Shown here one piece after another: positions 1-7,920 of a stretch of DNA of 64,000 nt. This DNA comes from JAPKZH01 sp964537875 (GTDB lineage Bacteria; Acidobacteriota; Aminicenantia; Aminicenantales; UBA4085). The position numbers were made by a program, and so were the translations under genes. Positions within the stretch are counted from its first letter, which is position 1, and the number at the start of each line of letters is the position of its first letter. The notes under the pieces were generated by a model. The model had not been told where the DNA came from. It worked only from the letters and a program-made list of their open reading frames with translations, and searched no databases. The stretch covers positions 81,812-145,811 of the forward strand of contig CAZIDN010000003.1 in the NCBI GenBank assembly GCA_964537875.1, read 5' to 3'.

Positions 1-124
1 CTCCCGTATCGACATAGACCTGCGGATAATAATCGAGAAGTGCGATCATTTCGTCCAAGAGAGGCCATCCGGCGATCTCAGTCCAAAAGCCGGGGATAAT
101 TAGGTCGGGACGGCTGCTTTCCAT
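1..124 (-). pseudogene. Amidohydrolase fragment, cut by window edge
   Basis: The minus-strand frame reads PDLIIPGFWTEIAGWPLLDE and then MIALLDYYPQVYVDTG before leaving the window. The AGWP-LDEM-ALL-YPQVYVDTG pattern is typical of the middle of TIM-barrel metal-dependent amidohydrolases (PF04909-like). The frame upstream of the only nearby ATG (124) shows no family similarity, so the N-terminal half of the enzyme is missing and this is probably a remnant. A second remnant, the C-terminus of a similar enzyme, lies at 1959-2105 on the same strand but in the wrong order to belong to the same copy. Family assignment is from motif memory. Confidence 0.5.
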
Positions 125-179
125 ATTTGATACCTGGAATTTAGGCAGGAGCATAAAGCAGATCGTATTGTTATTGACA

Positions 180-220
180 ATTAGTCTACTTTTTAGTAGT
201 CTACTCTAGAGTAGACTAAT
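180..220. promoter_or_regulatory. Palindromic operator-like site
   Basis: A perfect 20-bp palindrome lies at 198-217 (arms AGTCTACTCT / AGAGTAGACT). A third copy of the half-site TAGTCTACT lies at 182-190, so ATTAGTCTAC (180-189) is also perfectly inverted at 211-220. A TTGACA box at 174-179 just precedes it and the ATPase start codon is about 20 bp downstream. The arrangement suits a repressor operator overlapping the promoter of the ATPase gene. The binding protein is unknown. Confidence 0.5.
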
Positions 221-237
221 ATCAAATAAGGGTGATA

Positions 238-1656
238 ATGAAATTCGTCAACAGAGAACGGGAGATGGGCGCCCTAGAGAAATTCTGGCAGGCTAATGAA
301 GCGCAGCTTGTCGTCATTTATGGAAAAAGGCGCATTGGCAAAACAGAGTTGATCAAACAGTTTATCAAAGGAAAGCCGCACGTTTATTTTTTGGCTCAGA
401 GAATAAATGATAAAGAAAACCTGAGGCTGCTCGGCGAGGCGTTCGGCGAATTCTATTCGGATGATATTTTGAAGAGAGCGGGCTTTCAGGAGTGGAAATG
501 GTTTTTCGAATATGCCAAGAATCATATCAAAGACCAAATGGTCCTTGTCTTTGATGAGTTTCCGTATCTTGCCGAGGCCAATAAAGGAATTTCATCTATT
601 TTTCAAGCCGGGTGGGATGAGCACCTAAAAAATATCCCAGTGTTTCTTATCCTTTGCGGCTCGAGCATCGGCATGATGGAGGATGAAGTGCTCTCCCAGA
701 AGGCGCCTCTTTTTGGCCGAAGGACAGGTCAGATATTTCTTAAGCCTTTTTCCTTCTCCGATGCCGGCAAGTTTTATCCCGGCCTGGCTTTTGAGCGCTG
801 CCTGGAATTCTTTGCCATCGCCGGAGGAAACCCGAGCTATTTAAAAAGATTCAGCCCTAACATCTCACCGGATAGGAATATGGTTGAGAACATCCTCCAG
901 CCCGAGGCCTTTCTTTATGAAGAGGTGGAGTTTATTCTGCGCGAGGAACTCAGGGAGCCACGGAACTATTTTGCCATCTTAAAAGCCATCGCTTTGGGGA
1001 AAAATAAGTTCGGAGAGATCGTGAATGAGACGGGACTCGCGAAAGGCATTTTGCACAAGTACTTATTCATCCTTGAAGACCTCCGCCTCATTCAAAAAGA
1101 AGTCCCCGTTACAGAGAAGAACCCCTTAAAATCAAGAAAGGGACTGTATAAGCTTCAGGATCAATTTATCAGATTCTGGTTCAGGTTCGTTCTGCCCAAC
1201 AAGAGAAACATTGAAGAGGGGACGACCGATTATGTTATTAAAAAAATAAAAAATGATTTTCCTGCACTTGTTGCCGACAATTATGAGACTCTATGCCAGG
1301 AAATTATACGGAGCCATGAAGACAAATTATTCCCGCTAGAACGCATCGGCCGCTGGTGGAATAGGAATGAAGAAATTGACCTTGTTGCCCTAAATGAGGG
1401 AGAGAAGAAAATTCTTTTTGGCGAAGCAAAATGGAGTAATAAATCTGTCGGGATCGATATATACGAGGATCTAAAGCGGAAGTCGCAACTTGTCGATTGG
1501 AATAGGGATGGAAGGACTGAATACTTTTGCCTATTTTCAAAAAGCGGGTTTACGGAGAATTTGTTGAAAATCGCCAAAAAGGAGAAAATTGTACTATTTC
1601 AGAAGGATAGGTTCATCGAGCAAGGGCGAGGCGACGAAAGAAATCTGGTATTATGA
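238..1656 (+). CDS. AAA ATPase with DUF234 nuclease-like C-terminus
   Basis: 472 aa from the ATG at 238, preceded by AAGGGTG; an in-frame GTG at 232 is the alternative. Walker A GKRRIGKT is at residues 29-36 and Walker B VLVFDEF near 102-108, as in the archaeal-type ATPase family often found in mobile and defence loci. The C-terminal part carries EIDLVAL...LFGEAKW near residues 375-400, the D...ExK signature of the DUF234 PD-(D/E)XK-like domain. The real protein probably ended close to VLFQKDRFIE. The last ~14 codons are out-of-frame translation of an hsdM fragment that begins near 1618, so the native stop codon has been lost at a recombination junction. It may still be functional. Its substrate is unknown. 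Confidence 0.8.
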   Translation: MKFVNREREMGALEKFWQANEAQLVVIYGKRRIGKTELIKQFIKGKPHVYFLAQRINDKENLRLLGEAFGEFYSDDILKRAGFQEWKWFFEYAKNHIKDQMVLVFDEFPYLAEANKGISSIFQAGWDEHLKNIPVFLILCGSSIGMMEDEVLSQKAPLFGRRTGQIFLKPFSFSDAGKFYPGLAFERCLEFFAIAGGNPSYLKRFSPNISPDRNMVENILQPEAFLYEEVEFILREELREPRNYFAILKAIALGKNKFGEIVNETGLAKGILHKYLFILEDLRLIQKEVPVTEKNPLKSRKGLYKLQDQFIRFWFRFVLPNKRNIEEGTTDYVIKKIKNDFPALVADNYETLCQEIIRSHEDKLFPLERIGRWWNRNEEIDLVALNEGEKKILFGEAKWSNKSVGIDIYEDLKRKSQLVDWNRDGRTEYFCLFSKSGFTENLLKIAKKEKIVLFQKDRFIEQGRGDERNLVL

Positions 1657-1930
1657 TTTTTCAGACCTCAATATAACCAAAAAACAGCCGCTGACCTTGG
1701 AGCATTTTGACGACTTTTTCAAGTTGCTGCCTGAGCGGGCGGCGAGCGAGCAGTCCTGGAAAGTGCCGATAGAAGAGATTGAGGCGAGAAACTATGACAT
1801 CAAGGCCGTCAATCCCAATAGAAAAAGTGTGGAAGATACGCGAACGCCGGAAGAGTTGATCGCAATCATCGAAGAGCAGCAAGTGGAGATTGCGAAAGCG
1901 ATAAGAATGCTAAAAGAAAAGGGCATTTAG
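1618..1930 (+). pseudogene. hsdM: HsdM C-terminal fragment
   Basis: About 100 codons in the +1 frame relative to the ATPase tail. They start at KGEATKEIWYYDF and contain LTLEHFDDFFKLLPER, an ESWKV-like SEQSWKVPIEEI, NPNRKS and a final helix EEQQVEIAKAIRMLKEKG. This matches the extreme C-terminus of type I restriction-modification DNA methyltransferase subunits (EIWYY, W-V..EI...Y.L...NP). The catalytic NPPF domain is absent, so it is a remnant. It overlaps the last codons of the ATPase gene, and no hsdS or hsdR follows. Confidence 0.7.
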
Positions 1931-1958
1931 GATTCATCCAAATCGAAATTCTTGTTTT

Positions 1959-2105
1959 TCACTTCAGCCGGAAAAACCTTACGGCGTTGTTATAGAAGAT
2001 ATCACGTTTCTGCTCCGGAGTCAGGAAATCGGCGGATTCGATGCTTTCAACAGCCAGGCGGATGGATTCCACGCCCGGAACCGAGATTTGCCAAGCGATA
2101 TAATA
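1959..2105 (-). pseudogene. Amidohydrolase C-terminal remnant
   Basis: The minus-strand frame ends at a TGA (1959-1961) and reads QISVPGVESIRLAVESIESA followed by DFLTPEQKRDIFYNNAVRFF and RLK. The ESADFLTPEQKRDIFYNNA-RF-RL ending is characteristic of amidohydrolase family 2 enzymes. Only about 48 codons are recognisable, with no start codon. It cannot be the missing end of the fragment at 1-124 because the order along the strand is reversed, so at least two copies or a rearrangement are implied. Confidence 0.6.
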
Positions 2106-2145
2106 AAGGAAAATCTTGTAACACGGATCCTATCGGGATCACAAG

Positions 2146-2163
2146 AAAGTGTCCTATTAAGGA
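2146..2163. repeat. Isolated half of a MITE-like terminus
   Basis: AAAGTGTCCTATTAAGGA resembles the right terminus of the MITE at 6017-6186 (read inward, CAGTGCTGTCCCATTAAG). No partner end is visible nearby. It may be a decayed insertion end beside the amidohydrolase remnant, but the match is short. Confidence 0.2.
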
Positions 2164-2181
2164 TTCGAATGGGGAATCGCC

Positions 2182-3324
2182 ATGAAAACCGGCGTTAAAT
2201 CGTTTTTCATTTTTTGTCTCTTAGTCGCGATGTCGGTCGTCATCTTCGCCTCTGTCCGGGGCGGCCAGTTTAAGGTCAAAACCGAGAAAGAGCTCACGGT
2301 CGTCACGAACGGCCGGAAGCCCGACTCACCGAAGGGCACGGCGACCAAGCTCATCCTCGAAGAGATCTATACCGTCGGCGGCGGGGATTCGCCCGAAGAA
2401 TCGTTCGCCGAGATCGTGGCCCTGGATGTCCTCAAAGATGGGACGGCGTATGTTCTCGACATGAAAGACAACCGGGTCAAAATCTTCGACGTCCGGGGCA
2501 AGTTCCTCCGGGCTTTCGGCAGGAAAGGCCAGGGGCCGGGGGAATTGAACCAGCCGGTGGGTCTCATCATCACGACGGAGAACGAAGTCCTCGTTGAAGA
2601 CGTCCTCAACCAGCGTCTGGCCGTATTCACCCTCGACGGAAAGTTTCTGCGGCATATCTCCACAGCGAAAGCCCTTGGACTCTCCGGGATCAAGATAGAC
2701 CGACGGGGCTTGATCGTCGCTCGTTCCATGGGCCTGGGCGATGCCGGCAAGGTGTTCATGGACGTCAAGACGTACGACAAGGACCTCAATCCGAAGATTA
2801 AGCTGGCGGCCGTCGAGTTCCCGATTTCCTTGCAGAGTAAGCTCAATCCGTTCTCGGCGATGACCCTGCTTTATGAGTTGGACGGCCAAGGCCGCCTGTA
2901 TCTCGGCAGCCAAAGAGGCTATGAGATCAAGGTCCTCTCCCTGGAAGGTGAGCTCGTCAAGACGATCAGGCGGGATTACGATCCCGTCGCCATCACCAAA
3001 GAGGACAAAGACGAGATGCTGAAGCTGATCCCAAACATCTCCGGCGTCAATGTCAAAGACATGATCCAGTTCCCGGAGGTTTTCCCTCCTTACGGCAATT
3101 TCGTCCTGGCTGACGAGGGCCGGCTCCTGGTGCGGACGTATGAAAAGGGACGGGTGAAAAAAGAATTTTACTGGGACGTTTTCGACGCCGAAGGGCGCTT
3201 TGTCGCCAAGGTTCCCATCGCGCACGAAATTCTGCTCTGGCGTGACGGGAAAGTTTATTTCATCGTGGAAAATGAGGATGGATACAAAGTCCTCAAGTGC
3301 TTCCGGGCCCGCTGGGAGAAGTAG
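2182..3324 (+). CDS. Secreted 6-bladed beta-propeller protein
   Basis: 380 aa with an N-terminal hydrophobic signal (about residues 7-25), so exported and probably periplasmic or surface located. The repeated pattern YVLDMKDNRVKIFD...GKFLRAFGRKGQGPGE is the NHL-like '6-bladed beta-propeller' family (PF17170-like). The motif GQGPGE falls at residues 116-121 and is shared by the four other propeller genes in this window. The start ATG follows a GGGGAA. The next propeller gene starts 83 nt downstream on the same strand, so they are probably cotranscribed. No catalytic site is apparent; ligand binding or scaffolding is the usual inference. Confidence 0.8.
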   Translation: MKTGVKSFFIFCLLVAMSVVIFASVRGGQFKVKTEKELTVVTNGRKPDSPKGTATKLILEEIYTVGGGDSPEESFAEIVALDVLKDGTAYVLDMKDNRVKIFDVRGKFLRAFGRKGQGPGELNQPVGLIITTENEVLVEDVLNQRLAVFTLDGKFLRHISTAKALGLSGIKIDRRGLIVARSMGLGDAGKVFMDVKTYDKDLNPKIKLAAVEFPISLQSKLNPFSAMTLLYELDGQGRLYLGSQRGYEIKVLSLEGELVKTIRRDYDPVAITKEDKDEMLKLIPNISGVNVKDMIQFPEVFPPYGNFVLADEGRLLVRTYEKGRVKKEFYWDVFDAEGRFVAKVPIAHEILLWRDGKVYFIVENEDGYKVLKCFRARWEK

Positions 3325-3407
3325 AGCTTCTTATTCTTCTATTTGACAATTCGGGGAGATCGAGGCATCATGAGGCGAGAAGGACGGGATTGACGAGGCG
3401 ACTTGAT

Positions 3408-4430
3408 ATGCGTAGTTCTCCAGACTCTGCTCGAAAGTCCGACCGCTTCGTTCCCTGTGTGGTTTGTCTTGTATTTCTTGCGATAACGAGAGGTTTCTCA
3501 TTCGATCAGACAAGAAAGTTGCTCGTTTCCGCGAAAACGGTTGAAGACGCCTTCGAAAAAGTCTCTGACATTCAGCTCGAGACCCTTCCTGAGTGCGCCA
3601 TTTCTTTCATCACAGACCTGGCTGTCGATACCGAAGGACGCTATTTGATCGCCGATGGCTGGCAGTCGAGGGGCGTCTACATATTTTCTCGAGAAGGCAA
3701 GTTCATCCGTGAGCTGGGCCGGCGGGGTCAGGGTCCCGGCGAATATCAAACTCCGGTCAGCATCGCGGTCGGCGCGAATGGAGATGTTTGGGTGGCCGAT
3801 TTCAGCGGAAATCGGATTTTGGTCTACGACAAGGAATGGAGATTTAAGCGTGCGATCCTCGGTCAGCCGCGAATACTCTATTTTCTTCACCTCAATAGCA
3901 AAGACGAGATTTACATGTACAGGAGCCAGGCGAATCCCTTGAAGCCGGACACGTCCGATACGATTTTTCGATATGACCGAGATGGCCGTAAAATATCATC
4001 ATTCGCTCCTTTTCCGGAAGAGGCGCTCAAGGTGAAATTCTGGGCCGGAAACGACGGCATGGACATCGATAAGGATGATTTTATTTACGAAATGAATCCT
4101 TTATCTTATCGAATCCGGAAGTTCGCCCCCGACGGAAGTCACATTACCTCATTCGCTCGGACGACCAAGCTTTTTAGGATAGTGACGAAAGAAGGAGTAA
4201 CGCCCCTCATCGTGAACGGTCCCTTTTGTCTCGAGAAGGGTTTTATTGTCGCCCAAGTCAATAAGCATCTTGAGATTTATGACACCGGCGGTCATTTCGT
4301 TGTCGGCGAGATCCCGTTCTCTCGAAGGATCATCGGATCTCGGGGGAATTGCCTCTATGCCGAAGCTTCGGACGATGATGCCAACCTCGAGGGCAACCCG
4401 AGAATCTTGGCTTATAGACTTATCCACTAG
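3408..4430 (+). CDS. Secreted 6-bladed beta-propeller protein
   Basis: 340 aa from the ATG at 3408. The reading frame is open further upstream, but only this start places a hydrophobic signal (FVPCVVCLVFLAIT, about residues 14-27) at the N-terminus. GRRGQGPGEYQTP with GQGPGE at 107-112 follows an IADGWQSRGVYIF blade repeat and precedes VWVADFSGNRILVYD, typical NHL-like blades. It lies downstream of a paralogue on the same strand and converges with a third paralogue whose stop codon is 52 nt away. Function is unknown beyond the fold. Confidence 0.75.
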   Translation: MRSSPDSARKSDRFVPCVVCLVFLAITRGFSFDQTRKLLVSAKTVEDAFEKVSDIQLETLPECAISFITDLAVDTEGRYLIADGWQSRGVYIFSREGKFIRELGRRGQGPGEYQTPVSIAVGANGDVWVADFSGNRILVYDKEWRFKRAILGQPRILYFLHLNSKDEIYMYRSQANPLKPDTSDTIFRYDRDGRKISSFAPFPEEALKVKFWAGNDGMDIDKDDFIYEMNPLSYRIRKFAPDGSHITSFARTTKLFRIVTKEGVTPLIVNGPFCLEKGFIVAQVNKHLEIYDTGGHFVVGEIPFSRRIIGSRGNCLYAEASDDDANLEGNPRILAYRLIH

Positions 4431-4482
4431 AACTTGGGCGGCGTCCAAAGAATCCTTCCTGCAGGCGTCAGTAAAAATAAGT

Positions 4483-5613
4483 TTAATCCTCGAGCTTGTA
4501 CTTGCCGATGCTTTTAAAGCCTTCGGCATCTTCATCAATCATATAGAGAAAAACGCCGCGGACGACGATGAAACCCGGGTTAAGATAGCGCTCCGCAAAT
4601 CCGCCCGGAAACTCCAGGTAAAAGCAGTCAATATAGCGTCCGTCTTTGTCGAAGACGTCCACCAAACGGTTCTTTCCGGCATCCTTTGTCGATGTCACGG
4701 CCCACAATCGATCACCTTGGACAAGGAGAGTCCGGATATCGTCATAATATTTGCTCGAACGTAAGGTATATCCCTGGGGTTTTTTTGCGAGCGGATCTTC
4801 GGCCACGACGATGCGTTTATACTTCCGACTGAAAATCCTTTCTATGACTTTTTTCGTTATGTTGAACTGAACAATCCTGTATTCCGAAGTGTGATGGACG
4901 AAAATTTGGTCAGGCTCTCTCATGGCATAACCGAAGTTCGCCCACCAATACCAGATGCCTTGATTCACAAAATAGAACCGTCGTGAAAATTCTACGGCCT
5001 TTTTGATCTCCTTGAGGTCCGCGGAGAATTCCTCGAGATTAATCGGCACATCCATTTCCCCGCCGTTTACCGGCCTTTTCTCAAGAGGAGGCATGATGGG
5101 TCGGAAGATCCACATTTTCCCGCCGAGTCCGAAATGCCCGTCTGTGTGAATGACGTCTGTCTTCACTTCTTCAAGCAGCCGTCCGGCGCGATCGAAGACC
5201 ATAAATTTCGGCGGCGAGATGGCCAGGACGATGATCTTGTCTTTCATGATAACGGCCGTCGTCCTCATGCTCGCCTCACCAGGCCCTTGGCCGGGCCGGA
5301 CCATCTTGGCAACAAACCTTCCGTTTTCATCATACTTATGCAAGGAGAAATCATCATAGAAATAAATCGCCCCGTCCTCACCGACCTGAAGATCATAGGG
5401 GCCCCGGAAGATCGTCTCCTTCCCATCATCCCTGATTCTCATGGCCTCTTTCAGGATGATCGTCCGGCCGGCGTTTTTGGATAAGGGCTTATCCGGATTT
5501 TGGACAAGCTGCTGGCCGGCGGCTGAAATCGTCGCCCATAAGGCCAGAGCGCAATAAGACAAAATCGTCCGAAAAAGCAGTCCTTTCAGGCGAACTTCGT
5601 TGCTATTGCCCAT
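4483..5613 (-). CDS. Secreted 6-bladed beta-propeller protein
   Basis: 376 aa from the ATG at 5613, chosen because GGAGGGG lies about 8 nt upstream and a signal peptide (FRTILSYCALALWATISAAG) follows; an in-frame upstream start would add 20 residues before the signal. After the cleavage region it shares the block QNPDKPLS-NAGR-I-LKE with the propeller gene at 6340, so these two are the closest pair. GQGPGE is present. It is convergent with the gene at 3408. Confidence 0.75.
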   Translation of the reverse strand: MGNSNEVRLKGLLFRTILSYCALALWATISAAGQQLVQNPDKPLSKNAGRTIILKEAMRIRDDGKETIFRGPYDLQVGEDGAIYFYDDFSLHKYDENGRFVAKMVRPGQGPGEASMRTTAVIMKDKIIVLAISPPKFMVFDRAGRLLEEVKTDVIHTDGHFGLGGKMWIFRPIMPPLEKRPVNGGEMDVPINLEEFSADLKEIKKAVEFSRRFYFVNQGIWYWWANFGYAMREPDQIFVHHTSEYRIVQFNITKKVIERIFSRKYKRIVVAEDPLAKKPQGYTLRSSKYYDDIRTLLVQGDRLWAVTSTKDAGKNRLVDVFDKDGRYIDCFYLEFPGGFAERYLNPGFIVVRGVFLYMIDEDAEGFKSIGKYKLED

Positions 5614-5792
5614 CGCACATCCCCTCCCTGAAGCATATAATTCATAAAGCAAAATATGGGCGAATGATCTCAACGGAAGTCAACTGCGGCTTCGCCCTCA
5701 TTATCTAATACTTAAGATCCGGCCTAAAGGTTAAGCATGAATTTTAGGAAGAGGCGGGTTCAGGCCGATGATTGGATCATCAATCACCTTAA

Positions 5793-6273
5793 GTTAATAT
5801 TGAACATGATGCTGTAAACAAAGCAAGACTGGCAATTATAGATATTAAAGTGGAAGGGAGCACAGTTGTTACAAGGACTACGGAGTAAAATGATGGTTAT
5901 AAACTCCTGGGGATTGAGGAAGACTATGGTATTTGTGTGATTTGGATTTTAAATCATAGAAAAAGGTCCCGCAAGTAACATTCGAAGATTTAGCCGAGAA
6001 AATTGATATTATCTATCAGTAGTGTCCCATCTGTGATTTTAATAAGTCGCATATCATGCATATATTACACAGATTACGGCCGATTTACGGCGTAATCGAT
6101 TTGAACTCAAATTCTATTTTCTTTCTTTGTAACTCCAATTATTTCAACACGTATTTTTGTATAATATTCTTAATGGGACAGCACTGATTATCTATCATAA
6201 ATTGCACGGGATAAATAATTTTGATAAAATAATTTTTCTAATAAGGGGAGATAGTCCATTCGGGTTGCTGTAA
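5793..6273 (+). pseudogene. Decayed gene of unknown function split by a MITE
   Basis: The frame from 5793 encodes NKARLAIIDIKVEGSTVV and TRTTE, hits an in-frame TAA near 5886, continues NDGYKLLGIEEDYGICVIWI, then shifts frame to VTFEDLAEKIDIIY. There the MITE at 6017-6186 is inserted. Removing the element and one copy of its 9-bp target duplication restores an open frame, EDLAEKIDIIYHKLHGINNF and on to a TAA at 6271-6273. The continuity of protein-like sequence across the excised element supports the coding interpretation. I do not recognise the family. The gene carries at least one nonsense codon and one frameshift besides the insertion. Confidence 0.55.
6017..6186. mobile_element. MITE-like element with TIRs and 9-bp target duplication
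   Basis: 170 bp. The left end CAGTAGTGTCCCAT (6017-6030) is inverted at the right end ATGGGACAGCACTG (6173-6186), matching at 12 of 14 positions. It is flanked by exact direct repeats ATTATCTAT at 6008-6016 and 6187-6195, the signature of transposition. The interior is A+T-rich and has no open frame long enough for a transposase, so the element is non-autonomous. A 9-bp duplication and GTCCCAT-type termini would suit mobilisation by an IS4-superfamily transposase; that part is inference. Confidence 0.8.
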
Positions 6274-6339
6274 AAAATTTGAAACTAATGAAAATAAGTT
6301 CCTATTCTTGGTTAAGGAGACATCGGAGGACAGTTTAAA

Positions 6340-7554
6340 ATGAGAGCAAATTTTCTTAAATACTCGAAAATTATTTTAATTTTAATATTTCCTTTCCTTG
6401 TGTCAGTTGAAGGGAAAAATCAAAAATCCCTATCGAATTTGTATAAATCTGGGAATGTGCGGCTTGTCGCTGAAAAAGTCATCGATCACAATTCGTTTTT
6501 TCCGGCGGCCAATGTGGCCTCCCAACAGGTTATCGAGAATCCGGAGAAGCCGCTGAGTGCCAAAGCAGGCCGGGTGATTCAACTCAAGGAAATTTCGCGG
6601 ATCACGGATAAAGAAGGAAAATTCTTCTTTGTCGAGCCATGGGATGTTTTAGCCGGAAGGGACGGTTCAGTCTATGTGCAAGAGCCCAAGAGGCTTTTGA
6701 AATTTGGCGTTAACGGCAAATTTGTCAAGAACCTTCTCAAGTGGGGCGAAGGTCCGGGAGAGCTCAACGGCAACCTGACGGGTGTTATAGTCAGGGAGGA
6801 TGATATCATCCTTTACTCCTCGAACATCATGAAACTCGTCCGCATAGACCCGGACGGCAAATTGATCGAGGACAAGAAATTCTCTAAAGGGCCTTTTGGC
6901 AGCCTCCTGGGATATCACGACGGAAAATTCTTAATGATGAAGCGTATGTGGGAAGACATGCCGAAAATAAGCGGCCTTTATGAAGCAAAAAACCAGTTGA
7001 TTGTCGTCACAGAAAAGGAAGAAGTCATTGAAACGTCTTTTCTGCTGCCGACGACCGAATCTCGCTACGTATGGCCGGGAGGAAGAATGGCAAGCGGCGG
7101 GATCTCCAGGCCTATGACGCTGAGAGAGAACGAACGTTATGTCTTCCTCTTTCACACACCCGAATATCTCATCAAGATTCTTGACCTTGAAAAAAGCGAA
7201 ATCGTCCTAGGCTTCCGGAGGAAGTATGATCGGGTGAGATATGCGCCGGCCGGGAAAATTCCCGAAGGTTATCCCATCCCGAAATATCATAACGATCTCT
7301 GCCGGCTTCTCTGGCATAAGGGAAGACTTTGGGCCGTGACCTCAACGTTTGACAAAAACAAAGGGATTCTGGTGGATGTTTTTAATCGGGAAGGACAATA
7401 CCTTGATAATTTCTATTTGCCGCTTTTTAAAATCCGGAGGAACAATCCCCAATACTACGCCCCCATGGCCATCGCCGGCGATTTCCTTTACGTCCTCGAA
7501 GCGGACGAAGAAGACCTCATCTCCTTGATCAAATACGAAATCGTCGGAGAATAA
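6340..7554 (+). CDS. Secreted 6-bladed beta-propeller protein
   Basis: 404 aa with a signal sequence (IILILIFPFLVSVEG, about residues 11-25). The start follows GGAGAC/GGAGGA. Blade repeats include VYVQEPKRLLKFGVNGKFVK, and the family motif appears as GEGPGEL. After a linker it shares QQVIENPEKPLSAKAGRVI with the minus-strand paralogue at 4483 (QQLVQNPDKPLSKNAGRTI), and the C-termini (FLY...DEED...IKYEI / FLY...DEDA...IGKYKL) also align. Together they suggest duplication followed by inversion. Role unknown beyond an exported propeller. Confidence 0.75.
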   Translation: MRANFLKYSKIILILIFPFLVSVEGKNQKSLSNLYKSGNVRLVAEKVIDHNSFFPAANVASQQVIENPEKPLSAKAGRVIQLKEISRITDKEGKFFFVEPWDVLAGRDGSVYVQEPKRLLKFGVNGKFVKNLLKWGEGPGELNGNLTGVIVREDDIILYSSNIMKLVRIDPDGKLIEDKKFSKGPFGSLLGYHDGKFLMMKRMWEDMPKISGLYEAKNQLIVVTEKEEVIETSFLLPTTESRYVWPGGRMASGGISRPMTLRENERYVFLFHTPEYLIKILDLEKSEIVLGFRRKYDRVRYAPAGKIPEGYPIPKYHNDLCRLLWHKGRLWAVTSTFDKNKGILVDVFNREGQYLDNFYLPLFKIRRNNPQYYAPMAIAGDFLYVLEADEEDLISLIKYEIVGE

Positions 7555-7838
7555 TCCAAAGTCTTTTACGGAATTACGACTCCCATTAACCACAATTGAA
7601 TGCGGCTAGCTATATCTGTCCATCATCCGATATTGGATGGCCTCGGAGAGGCGGGCCGGGCTGATGTTTTTAAAGGATACGAAATTCGTTTTCTGCTGCG
7701 CCGGCTGAATGAACGTTCATGAAAAATATTCACCGCTGGCCTCGGCGGCCGTCAAGAACTCCTGATCAGCGATACGAGGAGGCGGAGCGCATCAAAAATT
7801 ACTTCAGCCGGAAAAAGCTTTCCGGGCAAGAGGAAATC
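7555..7838. other. Gene-free stretch with coding debris
   Basis: No intact gene. On the minus strand a frame ending at a TAG near 7606 reads NFVSFKNISPARLSEAIQYR and MMDRYS, which looks like a decayed protein C-terminus. The segment TTTTCTGCTGCG-CGGCTGAA near 7694-7713 recurs near 11873-11891, next to the second REP-like repeat. Near 7802, ACTTCAGCCGGAAAAA repeats the codons that end the amidohydrolase remnant at 1959. Confidence 0.35.
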
Positions 7839-7906
7839 CGGGGTCAAACCTACTCGTTACGCATAATTTGCCAGGGAAAAGTGCGTAAGGAGTAGGTTTG
7901 ACCCCG
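7839..7906. repeat. REP-like inverted repeat, copy 1
   Basis: 25-bp arms (7839-7863 and 7882-7906; left arm begins CGGGGTCAAACCTACTCGTT) with one mismatch around an 18-nt loop. The 68-bp unit differs from the copy at 11897-11964 by a single base. Arms starting GGGGTCAAA and ending TTTGACCCC resemble palindromes mobilised by REP-associated Y1 tyrosine transposases; no such transposase is in the window. It sits just beyond the 3' end of the kinase gene and could also end transcription. Confidence 0.75.
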
Positions 7907-7920
7907 TATCTGGGCACAAA

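Noticed and set aside
1952..2185. 77-codon plus-strand frame ahead of the first propeller gene
   Set aside because: The minus strand of the same stretch encodes a recognisable amidohydrolase C-terminus.
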